Counted from the first letter of the stretch, positions 28,529 to 38,281 are shown. The stretch: 64,000 nt of DNA from Glaciimonas sp. PCH181 (GCF_003056055.1 NZ_PYFP01000001.1:1116001-1180000), one strand, 5' to 3'. Made by a program: numbers and translations. The notes: generated by a model not told the origin, from the letters alone.

Positions 28529-29764
28529 ATGCTTTATCACATGCACGAATTCAGTCGTTCGCTACTTACACCTCTGGTGCAATTCGCAGAAACGAGCGCC
28601 AAGCTTTTTACCAATCCAGTCTCACCGCTGGCCCATACCCCTTTCGCTCAGCGAATTGCGGCTGGCTACGAGCTGATGTACAGATTGGGTAAAGACTACG
28701 AAAAACCAAACTTCAATATTGAGACCACCACCATCAATGGTACCGACGTAGGTATCGTTGAAGAAGTAGAAATGACAAAGTCATTCTGCCGCTTGCTGCA
28801 TTTCAAGAAAAATTTAGGCAAGAAAGAAATAGCAGCACTAAAACAGCCAACAGTTTTGCTAGTCGCGCCATTGTCAGGCCATCATTCGACGCTGCTGCGC
28901 GACACAGTCAAAGGCCTGCTCCCCGACCACGATGTCTATATTACTGACTGGACCGATGCCCGCATGGTGCCGGAAGCGGAAGGTGCCTTTCATTTACACG
29001 ATTACATCTATTACATTCAGGACTTCATCCGTTTGCTAGGACCTGACCTGCACGTTATTTCCGTGTGTCAGCCTACCGTTCCGGTATTAGCGGCGATTGC
29101 ACTGATGGCATCCGACAACGATCCTAAATTGCCGAAAAGCATGACAATGATGGGCGGCCCGATTGATGCTCGGATCTCACCAACTGAGGTCAATGATCTG
29201 GCGATCGAGAAGCCATTTAGCTGGTTCGAAAATACCGTTATCTATACCGTACCGTCGAATTATCCCGGCGCAGGCCGCAAGGTATATCCAGGTTTTCTGC
29301 AACATGCAGGCTTTGTATCGATGAATCCGAATCGTCATGCACAAAGTCATTGGGATTTTTACATGCACTTGCGCGAAGGCGATAACGAGTCGGCAGAAAA
29401 TCATCGCAAGTTCTACGATGAATACAATGCCGTATTGGATATGCCGGTTGATTACTATCTGGAAACCATCAAAACGGTCTTCCAGGATTTCAGCTTGCCA
29501 TTAGGCACATGGGAAGTTGGCGGCAAACTGGTCAAGCCACAAGATATCAAGAACGTTGCCTTGTTTACGATTGAAGGTGAACTCGATGATATTTCCGGCC
29601 CAGGTCAGACTAAAGTCGCGCACGATTTGTGCTCCTCAATTCCTGAAGCCGATAAGCAGCATTTCACGGCCGAAAAATGCGGCCACTACGGAATTTTTTC
29701 TGGACGTCGCTGGCGTGAATTGATTGCGCCGAAGATCACCGAATTTATCAAGGCCCACGCCTGA
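28529..29764 (+). CDS. phaZ: Intracellular polyhydroxybutyrate depolymerase
   Basis: PhaZ breaks down stored PHB granules inside the cell. The 411-residue protein matches the Ralstonia PhaZa1 type: an alpha/beta-hydrolase with a cysteine nucleophile, here Cys180 in S-V-C-Q-P-T-V-P, in place of the usual serine. The matching acid and base residues lie in the last third; H-Y-G-I-F-S-G near the end holds the His. An AGAGG site is five bases before the ATG. It is a single-gene unit ended by a clear terminator. Confidence 0.95.
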   Translation: MLYHMHEFSRSLLTPLVQFAETSAKLFTNPVSPLAHTPFAQRIAAGYELMYRLGKDYEKPNFNIETTTINGTDVGIVEEVEMTKSFCRLLHFKKNLGKKEIAALKQPTVLLVAPLSGHHSTLLRDTVKGLLPDHDVYITDWTDARMVPEAEGAFHLHDYIYYIQDFIRLLGPDLHVISVCQPTVPVLAAIALMASDNDPKLPKSMTMMGGPIDARISPTEVNDLAIEKPFSWFENTVIYTVPSNYPGAGRKVYPGFLQHAGFVSMNPNRHAQSHWDFYMHLREGDNESAENHRKFYDEYNAVLDMPVDYYLETIKTVFQDFSLPLGTWEVGGKLVKPQDIKNVALFTIEGELDDISGPGQTKVAHDLCSSIPEADKQHFTAEKCGHYGIFSGRRWRELIAPKITEFIKAHA

Positions 29765-29838
29765 TAAGATGGCGTCAAAGTTGATCTGATAGCGATTAAG
29801 CAGTGATCCAAATGCTGATGAGAATCGTTGCACGAGAT

Positions 29839-29869
29839 AAAAGCCACTCTTTCAAATAGAGTGGCTTTT
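29839..29869 (+). terminator. Rho-independent terminator of phaZ
   Basis: AAAAGCCACTCT and AGAGTGGCTTTT form a perfect 12-bp stem with a seven-base loop, followed by another T. Confidence 0.92.
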
Positions 29870-29911
29870 TCCATTTGGCGCACCGATGATTTACGCGGAT
29901 AATAGACTTTT

Positions 29912-30664
29912 ATGTTGTTAACGTCTGCTGTGTCCAACCAAACATTCCCTTCCCTCGCCGCCCGTATTGAAGCACTGCTACCGCAAACGCAATGCACTAA
30001 ATGTGGCTATTCAGGCTGTCATCCTTATGCAGAGGCAATCGCCGAAGGTAGCGCCAGCTATAACCAATGTCCGCCGGGAGGACAAGAAGGTGTAGTCCGA
30101 TTAGCGCGACTGCTGAATCAGCCGGTTATTCCACTCAATCCAGCCAACGGTGCGGAACGTCCACGACCGCGCGCCGTCATTGATGAAGCCATTTGCATTG
30201 GCTGCACGTTGTGTATTCAAGCGTGCCCGGTTGATGCGATCCTTGGCGCAGCCAAACAAATGCACACCGTGCTTGAGGATTTATGCACCGGCTGTGATTT
30301 ATGCGTTGCCCCGTGCCCGGTCGACTGCATCACCATGGTCGATGTCACACAAGACAAAACCGGTTGGGAAGCATGGACCCAGCAGCAAGCCGACGATGCA
30401 CGCGAACGCCACGATCTGCGCACTGCGCGTTTAAAGCGCGAAAAGCAGGAAAACGATGACCGTCTGGCCGCCAAAGCCGCAGAAAAATTAAAAGTAATTG
30501 CCACAGAAGTCGCTACCAATCCTGAGCAACGCGCCGAGCAAGACCGTAAAAAAGCGATCATTCAGGCCGCCATTGAGCGTGCTCGCATAAAAAAAGAACA
30601 GCAAGCTGAACAACAAATAGCCTCGGACGACCAGCGTGGCACGCAACCTAAGGACACGCTATGA
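29912..30664 (+). CDS. rsxB: RsxB/RnfB-like iron-sulfur protein, soluble form
   Basis: This ferredoxin-type protein has 250 residues. Residues 25-60 carry the RnfB 4Fe-4S motif (C-T-K-C-G-Y-x-G-C, later C-P-P-G-G). Two classic C-x2-C-x2-C-x3-C-P clusters follow at about 97-140. The C-terminal part (about 155-245) is highly charged, Glu/Lys/Arg rich and helical. The membrane anchor of true RnfB is missing and no other rnf genes are nearby, so it is a stand-alone electron carrier, typical of this position in Betaproteobacteria. The 3' end overlaps nth by four bases; both products are Fe-S proteins. Confidence 0.88.
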   Translation: MLLTSAVSNQTFPSLAARIEALLPQTQCTKCGYSGCHPYAEAIAEGSASYNQCPPGGQEGVVRLARLLNQPVIPLNPANGAERPRPRAVIDEAICIGCTLCIQACPVDAILGAAKQMHTVLEDLCTGCDLCVAPCPVDCITMVDVTQDKTGWEAWTQQQADDARERHDLRTARLKREKQENDDRLAAKAAEKLKVIATEVATNPEQRAEQDRKKAIIQAAIERARIKKEQQAEQQIASDDQRGTQPKDTL

Positions 30665-31311
30665 ATGCAGAAAAACGACGTGAAATATTCACCCGTCTAC
30701 GCACTGCGATGCCGCACCCAACAACCGAGTTGGACTACACCTCGCCATTCGAATTGTTGATCTCGGTACTACTCTCAGCACAAGCCACTGATGTCGGCGT
30801 CAATAAAGCCACGCGCAAGTTGTATCCGATCGCCAATACACCTGCAAAAATCCTGGCGCTCGGCGTGGATGGACTGATTCCCTATATTCAGACCATCGGG
30901 TTATTTCGCACCAAAGCCAAGAACACTATTGAGACCTGTCGCCTTCTCATTGAGCGTCACAAAGGCGAAGTCCCTCGCACACGCGAAGAGCTGGAGGCCT
31001 TACCCGGCGTAGGTCGCAAGACTGCTAATGTCGTTCTTAACACCGCTTTCGGCGAGGCCACGATTGCCGTCGATACACACATTTTTCGGGTCTCAAACAG
31101 AACCGGGATCGCACCCGGCAAAGACGTGGTTGTAGTTGAGCATAAATTGATGAAACTAGTACCGAAGGAATTTCAGCTAGACGCTCATCACTGGTTAATT
31201 TTGCACGGTCGCTACACCTGTATCGCCCGCAAGCCTTTATGCTGGAACTGCACCATCGCCGACCTCTGCGACTATAAAACCAAAACGCCGTTACCAGAAA
31301 AAGGTATCTAA
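30661..31311 (+). CDS. nth: Endonuclease III
   Basis: Nth removes oxidised pyrimidines from DNA and cuts the abasic site. The 216-residue protein has the helix-hairpin-helix L-P-G-V-G-R-K-T-A with catalytic Lys120, Asp138 in V-D-T-H, and a C-terminal C-x6-C-x2-C-x5-C 4Fe-4S cluster. AAGGA sits six bases upstream inside rsxB. The VIT-family gene follows after six bases. Confidence 0.97.
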   Translation: MNAEKRREIFTRLRTAMPHPTTELDYTSPFELLISVLLSAQATDVGVNKATRKLYPIANTPAKILALGVDGLIPYIQTIGLFRTKAKNTIETCRLLIERHKGEVPRTREELEALPGVGRKTANVVLNTAFGEATIAVDTHIFRVSNRTGIAPGKDVVVVEHKLMKLVPKEFQLDAHHWLILHGRYTCIARKPLCWNCTIADLCDYKTKTPLPEKGI

Positions 31312-31317
31312 TCCGCC

Positions 31318-32010
31318 ATGTCTATCCCACACACAGAACATCACTTCGAAGCCAGTGATACCGTCCGCGACATCGTTATCGGCATGGCCGATGGCCTGAC
31401 AGTACCATTTGCGCTAGCAGCCGGAATCAGCGGCGCGGCAATAGCAATCGACATAGTCGTCACCGCTGGAGTGGCAGAAATTGCCGCCGGTTCAATCGCG
31501 ATGGGATTGGGCGGCTATTTGGCCGCACGCACCCAACGCCAGCATTATTTCGCCGAACGCCATCGCGAAGAACAAGAAATTTTGACCGTACCGCATCGTG
31601 AACGCAAAGAAGTCATCGACATCATGGCCCAATACGGTGTCACCAAACAGGAATGCGAACCCATGCTGGCGGGGCTTGAACGGACTCCACTAGCTTGGCG
31701 TGATTTCATGATGCGCTTTGAACTTGGACTGGAAGAACCACATCCAGCCGCCGCCAGAAAAAGTGCGCTGACCATCGCCCTTTCGTATCTCGTTGGTGGC
31801 CTGATTCCGCTTTCGCCCTACATATTTCTGAAAACGACCGAAAGCGCATTGACGGTGTCGACAGTGGTAACACTATTAGCATTATTTATATTCGGCTATC
31901 TGAAGGGCAGCGTCACCGGCACTGGAGGGTTAAAATCTGCCGTACAAACTTTGCTCGTCGGCGGTCTGGCCGCAGCGACCGCCTTTAGCATTGCCAAACT
32001 CATTAGCTAG
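31318..32010 (+). CDS. VIT1/CCC1-family iron or manganese transporter
   Basis: This 230-residue membrane protein has five predicted helices. The first pair contains V-I-G-M-A-D-G-L-T-V-P-F-A-L and the A-G-S-I-A-M-G-L-G-G-Y-L-A-A-R motif that marks the VIT/CCC1 family. A charged cytoplasmic metal-binding segment rich in Glu and His (about 75-140) follows. Members move Fe2+ or Mn2+ out of the cytoplasm. It is in a row with the Fe-S genes rsxB and nth, which fits an iron link, but the substrate is inferred. Confidence 0.88.
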   Translation: MSIPHTEHHFEASDTVRDIVIGMADGLTVPFALAAGISGAAIAIDIVVTAGVAEIAAGSIAMGLGGYLAARTQRQHYFAERHREEQEILTVPHRERKEVIDIMAQYGVTKQECEPMLAGLERTPLAWRDFMMRFELGLEEPHPAAARKSALTIALSYLVGGLIPLSPYIFLKTTESALTVSTVVTLLALFIFGYLKGSVTGTGGLKSAVQTLLVGGLAAATAFSIAKLIS

Positions 32011-32019
32011 AATCACACC

Positions 32020-32445
32020 ATGTTCAATCCTTCTCAGCACGACGTACGCCGTTTTTTTTGCGAAACTTATCGCAAGCAACGGGCAAATGAAATACTGACG
32101 CCAATTGAAGCCATCGCACGCGACTGGATCATCCAGCATCCGGAATATGCCGACGATCTCGCCGATATAGAAGCCGCGCTGGCAGCGGACTATTCAGTTG
32201 AAAATGGCCAGACCAATCCCTTTCTGCATCTGGCAATGCATTTATCGATTGCTGAGCAAATATCGATTGATCAACCGCCCGGGATTCGCGCTGCTTCCAC
32301 CTCCCTTGCGCAGCGGCTGCAATCGGAACACGACGCCTATCACCACATCATGGAATGTTTAGGCGAAATGATCTGGAACTCACAACGCAGCGGCTTACCG
32401 CCAAATGGCGCTGAATATATTGAATGTGTAAAAAAGAAGGTTTAA
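32020..32445 (+). CDS. DUF1841 family protein
   Basis: This 141-residue soluble protein starts M-F-N-P-S-Q and carries the conserved N-P-F-L-H-L-A-M-H-L-S-I and H-x-x-M-E-C-L-G-E-x-x-W patterns of DUF1841. The histidines could bind metal, but no function is known. It is nine bases downstream of the VIT-family gene and ends the rsxB-nth-VIT-DUF1841 row before a terminator. Confidence 0.88.
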   Translation: MFNPSQHDVRRFFCETYRKQRANEILTPIEAIARDWIIQHPEYADDLADIEAALAADYSVENGQTNPFLHLAMHLSIAEQISIDQPPGIRAASTSLAQRLQSEHDAYHHIMECLGEMIWNSQRSGLPPNGAEYIECVKKKV

Positions 32446-32543
32446 AGATTTAATACTGCTTTTGATAAATTGACCGACAAGCGTTGTTCAAGCTAATAAA
32501 TGCATTGGCATCAAAAATCGGTTGAAAACCGAGAAAACCAAAC

Positions 32544-32575
32544 AAAAAGCCACCAGATTTCTCTGGTGGCTTTTT
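32544..32575. terminator. Bidirectional terminator between DUF1841 and cytochrome genes
   Basis: AAAAAGCCACCAGA and TCTGGTGGCTTTTT form a 14-bp stem with a TTTC loop. It is between convergent genes and symmetrical, so it can serve both. Confidence 0.93.
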
Positions 32576-32634
32576 AATGATCGCAACTCTCGGTTAATCA
32601 GCTTAAGAATAAGCGATTCGAGAAATAATATACC

Positions 32635-32988
32635 TTACTTACGCAATACCAACGACGTTGGCAAGCTATGCAGATAAGCTGCAATATCCTGGATATCCTG
32701 ATGAGTCAGCGCTTTAGCCACGCCACCCATAATCGCATTGGTACGACCGTTCGGGCCTGCCGCACCGCGCTGATAAGAGATCAGCGCATGCTTCAGATAA
32801 TCCTCATGCTGACCAGCCAATTTCGGATAGGCCGGATCAATCGGCGTTTGCAAATTGGCGCCATGGCACGACGCGCAAGAATATTTTTTTACTGCGGCTT
32901 CGCCAGCGGCGATATTACCGCTAGCCAGCGCACCAACTGAAGCACTCGCGGAAAGAAAAAACACCACGCCAGCAAGAATTTTTTTCAT
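32635..32988 (-). CDS. Periplasmic class I cytochrome c
   Basis: This protein of 117 residues has a signal peptide (about 1-22) and one haem site, C38-A-S-C-H42. A later Met in A-I-M-G-G-V-A is the probable sixth ligand. It looks like half of a cytochrome c4 or a c553-type electron carrier. It lies 12 bases after a second small cytochrome on the same strand, so the two are made together. Confidence 0.93.
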   Translation of the reverse strand: MKKILAGVVFFLSASASVGALASGNIAAGEAAVKKYSCASCHGANLQTPIDPAYPKLAGQHEDYLKHALISYQRGAAGPNGRTNAIMGGVAKALTHQDIQDIAAYLHSLPTSLVLRK

Positions 32989-33000
32989 AGTGTGGGTTCC

Positions 33001-33321
33001 TTATTTTTGCTGAGAGTAGTAAGCCGCAAGATCGGCCATGTCCTGGTCCGACAAAGAAGCTGCTACGCCACGCATCGTTGGATGTTGACGATCACCCTTT
33101 TTATAGGCAGCTAATGCATTTTCGATGTACTTGGCGGATTGGCCGCCAAGCATAGGCACCTGATAGACCTCAGGGAAACTGGCTTTATAGCCAGGTATGC
33201 CGTGGCATCCGATGCACATGGATACCTTGTTTTCAGCTGCCTTAGCGTTGCCGACAACATCCGCAGCTGCGGCGAAGTTGGCAATACCCGCGAGCGCGAG
33301 AAGTGCAATTAATTTTTTCAT
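33001..33321 (-). CDS. Periplasmic class I cytochrome c, second copy
   Basis: This 106-residue single-haem cytochrome has a signal peptide ending A-A-A-A-D, the haem motif C36-I-G-C-H40 and the axial Met in P-T-M-R-G-V-A. It shares the same fold and the Q-D-x-x-D-x-A-A-Y ending with the next gene but is clearly diverged, so the pair probably came from an old duplication. No oxidase or dehydrogenase genes are nearby to name its partner. Confidence 0.93.
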   Translation of the reverse strand: MKKLIALLALAGIANFAAAADVVGNAKAAENKVSMCIGCHGIPGYKASFPEVYQVPMLGGQSAKYIENALAAYKKGDRQHPTMRGVAASLSDQDMADLAAYYSQQK

Positions 33322-33534
33322 AATAGCTGTGGGTAAATAGCCGAGTAGTTGTAGCGAAACCGGTTTGATTTTCAGTGCGCTTGCCGCTTCCAGTGACGAT
33401 TAAAGCCACTATCGACGCCCCATTTATTGCGCATTAAATTCACATGCGTAGCAAAATGTGCCGCTATCCGAAACCAAAAACGGTTAAGTTTAACTCAAGA
33501 TTAGCCCCCAGTCCACGCTGCGGCGCGGCATTCC

Positions 33535-35913
33535 TCAACCGTGTCGCTTGTCGTCAACAAACTGCACAGTCGATGAAGTGTCTGACGTCGCTACCTGCGC
33601 GATAACATCCGCAGAATCCTGATCCACGATAGTCGCCTCTTCTGCGTCGGTTTCGCCCTCAACAATTTCGTCACCCTGAGGTGTCGTCACCGTTGTTGAT
33701 GCCGCCTCGGGAAACAGAAAAGACCGTGGCGAAGCACTGAAACGCCGCAATACCGCTCTGAATACTAGTCTACGAATCCGCACAGGCACTTCACGCGCAC
33801 GCAAGGCCAGCACAAGCGCGCAGCCAAACGAAACGCCGACGTTCAATAATCCGATGCTGGCGATACCTGCCACAGCCAGCCAAAAATGCGGCAACAATAG
33901 CACCGACCAACCTAGGCTGCTGGCAGCAGCAGTTAAGCTACCGGTAGCCAGCGTCACGTGGCGCACATCCAGATGCAAGCCAAAAAACTGCACAATGACA
34001 GGCGACATGCCAAGCAATAAGCCCAGCGAAATATTCCCGACAATCTGCGCAATATGACGCTCTAGCCAAGCAGCCCAACGCTGCGCTCTGAGCGGTCCCA
34101 AGACATGCACCAGGCGACGTTGATGCGTCAAAGCTTCGCGCAGACGGCGTAACGCAAACCAATTATCGGCAAAGCCGGATGCCAGACTGGATAACCATAG
34201 CAAGATACCGGTCAGGGCGGCAAACAACGGCGTCGGCCCGACTATCGACAGGCTATCCATATTTTTGTGCGCCTCTGCCGCCCCCATCATTGGCGCATGC
34301 GTCGTGAAGAGAATGACCATAGAGATCAGCAACATAGTCGGCACGACTGCGATCAGATTGCCGAATACCGCCGCAGCCTGAGAGCGCAACAACAATGCCA
34401 CCTCTGCCAGCAATGTCCGCAAACCTTCAACCGTATCCAACTGACTCATCTTGGCAGCCAGCGCAGGTGCCGTAACGGCTGGTTGCTTGGTCGCCAACAC
34501 ACCCCCAACGGAGGATATCAACAAAAAGCTGACTGCATAATTTAACGATGCAAACAAACCTTCGAAAAATCTGGCAAAGCCAGCGGCTGACAGCAGGCTT
34601 TTACCAAGCACAGTAAACGCGGTAACAACGCCGCCACGACAGGCCGCCAGCAGCATTGCCCGATAACCGGCCTTATCACGCGCAATATAATGCTCGCCGT
34701 GATCGGCATTGCGCTCCACCATTTTCCGCGCCAACAGCGAAAAGCTGCGCCGCAATAAGCCGCGAATAGACGACCGATGATGATGCGCCAGAATAAAGTC
34801 AACTAATAAAGCCTGAATTTGCCCCGTGCCCAACTTTGTTTTATCGACCGACCATTCACCCGACATTGCAGCGATTTTCCTCTTCGGCTTAACGATATCG
34901 CCCTGCGCTGCAAATTCAGGCTGATCGGCTAAACCGGCATGCAACTCTAACTCCGCTTCGTCGCGCAAAATCTGCGATACATCAAACTCTTGACTAGCTG
35001 CCACCGCAGCGCGTAAGTCGATCAGACGCGTCATGCGGCTCAAATGCGCTCGCATGCGCTCGACACGATATACCAGACTCACCGATACGCCATGCTCATC
35101 CAAATGCGCATAAATCCTATCGGTCTGCGCCTGACAAACCGCGATCAACATACGCACGCTGCGCAAAGCTCCTTCATCGGTCGGACTGAGATATAAATAC
35201 TTTTCCAATTCACGCCGCAGCACCATAAATGGCGTCGCCTGCAATGGCATCTTTGGATCGAGCCGATAGCGAAACGCCTTGCTAATCCCGTCCGCCAAAA
35301 CGGCGGTGACCAGATAGATCAACGCTTCGTCGATCTGCTGGTGATACATGTGCGAAATGCCATCGTCCGCAGTCAGTTTCCAAATCCGCTCAACCGTCTG
35401 TGCATCAAGTTCTAACAACCATTCTGCATCTTCGGGATGCGGGAACATCGCGGTGAATAGCACCGAAAGATCCGCTTCTGCAGGCGGTTTCGGCAACAAA
35501 TACTTAATAACGTGCTCTGAAAGCTCATTGAAAAAAGCGGGCTCGTTCGGCAGACCGGTGGCGCTAAAAAGCTCTGGGCCCGCTGCTTCCCGTAGCGTTT
35601 TTTGCAAAGTAGTCTGCACTACGCGGCGCACATCCCGATTTGCATCCAGCCAGTCCAGCATGAAAACGACCCGCTGCTGCTTTACGCGTCGCCATGCACC
35701 CTCCTCTAATAGAGAAACAGTCGGCTCATGACGAATCCACTCAGCAATATCGATAGTCCAATTAGCGCGTTCCTGCCAGGTTGCGAACGGATTGGCGCGT
35801 CGCATTAGCGCTTCTATTTCGGTTGCATATTGTGCATCGTGCTGATCGGGAGAGCGCTCACCTTGACGAAATCGCCGCCACATGACACGCAGGCGAAGAA
35901 GGAATATTTTCAT
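33535..35913 (-). CDS. Large membrane protein of the 'site-specific recombinase' (Gcr-like) family
   Basis: This 792-residue protein matches the family annotated as site-specific recombinase after gonococcal Gcr. The first 380 residues are soluble, helical and rich in Arg and Glu. About 420-720 holds several hydrophobic segments (near 425-470, 515-540, 555-580, 635-670 and 690-725). The C-terminal tail is acidic. No tyrosine- or serine-recombinase motif is visible, so the layout fits a membrane protein better than a DNA recombinase. It is alone on its strand, divergent from the MoxR gene with a 188-base gap. The real function is unknown. Confidence 0.75.
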   Translation of the reverse strand: MKIFLLRLRVMWRRFRQGERSPDQHDAQYATEIEALMRRANPFATWQERANWTIDIAEWIRHEPTVSLLEEGAWRRVKQQRVVFMLDWLDANRDVRRVVQTTLQKTLREAAGPELFSATGLPNEPAFFNELSEHVIKYLLPKPPAEADLSVLFTAMFPHPEDAEWLLELDAQTVERIWKLTADDGISHMYHQQIDEALIYLVTAVLADGISKAFRYRLDPKMPLQATPFMVLRRELEKYLYLSPTDEGALRSVRMLIAVCQAQTDRIYAHLDEHGVSVSLVYRVERMRAHLSRMTRLIDLRAAVAASQEFDVSQILRDEAELELHAGLADQPEFAAQGDIVKPKRKIAAMSGEWSVDKTKLGTGQIQALLVDFILAHHHRSSIRGLLRRSFSLLARKMVERNADHGEHYIARDKAGYRAMLLAACRGGVVTAFTVLGKSLLSAAGFARFFEGLFASLNYAVSFLLISSVGGVLATKQPAVTAPALAAKMSQLDTVEGLRTLLAEVALLLRSQAAAVFGNLIAVVPTMLLISMVILFTTHAPMMGAAEAHKNMDSLSIVGPTPLFAALTGILLWLSSLASGFADNWFALRRLREALTHQRRLVHVLGPLRAQRWAAWLERHIAQIVGNISLGLLLGMSPVIVQFFGLHLDVRHVTLATGSLTAAASSLGWSVLLLPHFWLAVAGIASIGLLNVGVSFGCALVLALRAREVPVRIRRLVFRAVLRRFSASPRSFLFPEAASTTVTTPQGDEIVEGETDAEEATIVDQDSADVIAQVATSDTSSTVQFVDDKRHG

Positions 35914-36101
35914 TTTTTAATTATTATTTGATGGAATTGATGACCGCAAATACAGGTTGATATGAACAAATAGCTTCGCAGTGTACGCATATAAATTTTC
36001 CCAACAGATATTTCTCATAAACGTTGCGCATCATGCCCGGCAGCTCTCTGGATAGTTCTCCTTTATACTGCATTTTATTTTCTTCCAAATGACAACAGAT
36101 T

Positions 36102-36956
36102 ATGCGACAACAGACACGTTTTGAAGGTTCCAGCAATTATGTCGCCACCGACGACCTGAAGCTGGCTGTTAACGCAGCGCTAGTGCTGCAGCGACCTTTG
36201 CTAATTAAGGGAGAGCCGGGCACGGGCAAAACCATGCTGGCGGAAGAAGTCGCAGCCGCGTTGGACATGCCTTTGCTGCAATGGCATATTAAATCGACAA
36301 CAAAGGCACAGCAAGGATTGTACGAATATGACGCCGTGTCTCGTTTGCGTGACTCGCAACTCGGGGATGAACGGGTCAAGGATATCCACAATTACATAGT
36401 TCAAGGTGTTCTGTGGCAAGCGTTTAACGCAGACCAGCAAGTTGTTTTGTTAATTGATGAGATAGATAAAGCCGATATTGAGTTCCCCAATGATTTGTTA
36501 CGAGAACTCGATCGAATGGAGTTTTATGTCTACGAAACGCGGGAAATGGTGAAGGCAAAACATCGGCCGCTAGTCATCATTACCTCGAATAATGAGAAAG
36601 AATTACCGGATGCGTTTTTGCGCCGTTGTTTTTTCCATTACATCAAATTTCCGGACAAGGACACCATGCGCGACATCGTCGACGTCCATTTTCCACAATT
36701 AAAAAAGGATTTGCTGGCCCAGGCATTGGAAACCTTCTATCAAGTGCGCGACGTAGCTGGTCTGAAGAAAAAGCCATCAACGTCCGAATTGCTCGATTGG
36801 CTAAAATTGCTGCTCGCAGAAGATATTCCAGCCGCTGCTTTGCAAAGCAGCGACGTTAAAACCATCGTTCCGCCATTGCATGGGGCGCTGCTAAAGAACG
36901 AACAAGACGTACATTTGTTCGAGCGCCTGATATTCATGGCACGCAAAAATCGCTAA
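36102..36956 (+). CDS. MoxR-family AAA+ ATPase
   Basis: This 284-residue AAA+ protein has Walker A G-E-P-G-T-G-K-T at 37-44, Walker B V-V-L-L-I-D-E-I-D-K-A-D near 120, sensor 1 I-I-T-S-N-N-E-K-E, and an arginine finger in A-F-L-R-R-C-F. MoxR proteins act as chaperones that mature or insert cofactors into partner complexes, usually with a VWA-domain partner. The next gene, 36 bases on, is such a partner. Which complex they serve here is unknown. Confidence 0.92.
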   Translation: MRQQTRFEGSSNYVATDDLKLAVNAALVLQRPLLIKGEPGTGKTMLAEEVAAALDMPLLQWHIKSTTKAQQGLYEYDAVSRLRDSQLGDERVKDIHNYIVQGVLWQAFNADQQVVLLIDEIDKADIEFPNDLLRELDRMEFYVYETREMVKAKHRPLVIITSNNEKELPDAFLRRCFFHYIKFPDKDTMRDIVDVHFPQLKKDLLAQALETFYQVRDVAGLKKKPSTSELLDWLKLLLAEDIPAAALQSSDVKTIVPPLHGALLKNEQDVHLFERLIFMARKNR

Positions 36957-36992
36957 TAGTATGTTTAATGGCAATAACTGTTCATATCTTCC

Positions 36993-38162
36993 ATGCTGAT
37001 TGATTTTTTCTATACCCTCAAAGACGCCAAAATTCCGGTCTCGATCAAGGAATTTCTGATCCTGCTGGAGGCTTTGCAGAAACAAGTCATCTCGCCTTCT
37101 CTGGATAATTTCTATTATCTGGCCCGCACCACGCTGATCAAGGACGAGGCCCACTATGACAAGTTCGACAAAGCATTCGGCCTGTATTTCAAAGGCATTC
37201 AGACCATCTTTGACAAGAATCCGGAAATTCCGCTTGATTGGCTAGTCCAGCGGATGAAACGTGATCTGTCGCCAGAGCAAATTGCCCAGCTGGAAAAATT
37301 CGGCTACGACAAGCTGATGGATCGCATCAAGCAGCTATTGGAAGAACAAAAAGGCCGTCATGAAGGCGGCAATAAATGGATAGGCACCGGCGGGACGTCG
37401 CCGTTTGGTCACGGCGGCACTAATCCTGAAGGCATACGCATAGGCGGCGCTGGCGGCAATCGTAGCGCTGTAAAAGTATGGGAAGCGCGGGCCTTTAAAG
37501 ATTACGACGATGAGCGCGAACTCAATACGCGTAACATAAAAGTAGCGTTACGGCGACTGCGTAAGTTTGCCCGCGAGGGCGCGGCGGAAGAGTTAGCGTT
37601 AGATGACACCATTCGCGCCACCGCCCAAAATGCTGGCTATCTGGACATTAAGATGCAGGCCGAACGCAAGAACAACATCAAAGTACTGATGTTGTTAGAC
37701 GTCGGCGGCAGCATGGACGATCACATCGCCCGCACAGAAGAATTATTCTCCGCCGCCAAAACCGAATTCAAAAATATGGATTTCTTTTATTTCCATAACT
37801 GCGTCTACGATTATGTCTGGAAAAACAATCATCGACGCAATGCAGAACGCTTTCCCACCTGGGATATTCTGCGTAAATATAAGCCTGACACAAAGCTTAT
37901 TTTTGTCGGCGATGCCACGATGAGTCCGTATGAAATCCTGCAGCCCGGCGGCTCGGTTGAATACAACAACGACGAAGCTGGGGCTGAATGGCTACGCCGT
38001 TTTACCAACGCTTTTCCAAAATTTATCTGGCTTAATCCTGAACCCGAGCAGCTTTGGCAATACCGTCAATCGATAGACATCATTCGGCAACTGATGAGTA
38101 ACCGCATGTTTGGGCTGACTATCGATGGACTGGAGCGCGGAATGCGCTTGTTAAGCAAATAA
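36993..38162 (+). CDS. VWA-domain protein, MoxR partner
   Basis: This 389-residue protein has a helical N-terminal half, a Gly-rich linker (about 125-157) and a von Willebrand A domain from about 228. The MIDAS motif is D236-V-G-G-S240-M rather than the classic D-x-S-x-S, which is usual in this CoxE-like subfamily; a later conserved G-D-A-T-M supplies the distal residue. There is no signal peptide, so it acts in the cytoplasm. Pairing with the MoxR ATPase suggests a two-part assembly chaperone like those for CO dehydrogenase or Rubisco, but no client gene lies nearby. Confidence 0.9.
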   Translation: MLIDFFYTLKDAKIPVSIKEFLILLEALQKQVISPSLDNFYYLARTTLIKDEAHYDKFDKAFGLYFKGIQTIFDKNPEIPLDWLVQRMKRDLSPEQIAQLEKFGYDKLMDRIKQLLEEQKGRHEGGNKWIGTGGTSPFGHGGTNPEGIRIGGAGGNRSAVKVWEARAFKDYDDERELNTRNIKVALRRLRKFAREGAAEELALDDTIRATAQNAGYLDIKMQAERKNNIKVLMLLDVGGSMDDHIARTEELFSAAKTEFKNMDFFYFHNCVYDYVWKNNHRRNAERFPTWDILRKYKPDTKLIFVGDATMSPYEILQPGGSVEYNNDEAGAEWLRRFTNAFPKFIWLNPEPEQLWQYRQSIDIIRQLMSNRMFGLTIDGLERGMRLLSK

Positions 38163-38281
38163 GTAAGAAATTAAGTGAGAAAGTGAGCGGCCAGCAATCC
38201 TGAAATGCGCTGGCATTGATCAAACGCATGATCTTGCTTGATCTTGCATTATCTTTTATCGCAGAAACGCCACTGCTGGCA

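Noticed and set aside
33535..35913. Mobile element encoded by a recombinase gene
   Set aside because: No terminal repeats, integrase motif or disrupted gene was seen. The family is chromosomal and membrane-like.
38229..38255. Short direct repeat GATCTTGC downstream of the VWA gene
   Set aside because: Only two imperfect copies are present, with no structure or context. It looks like chance.
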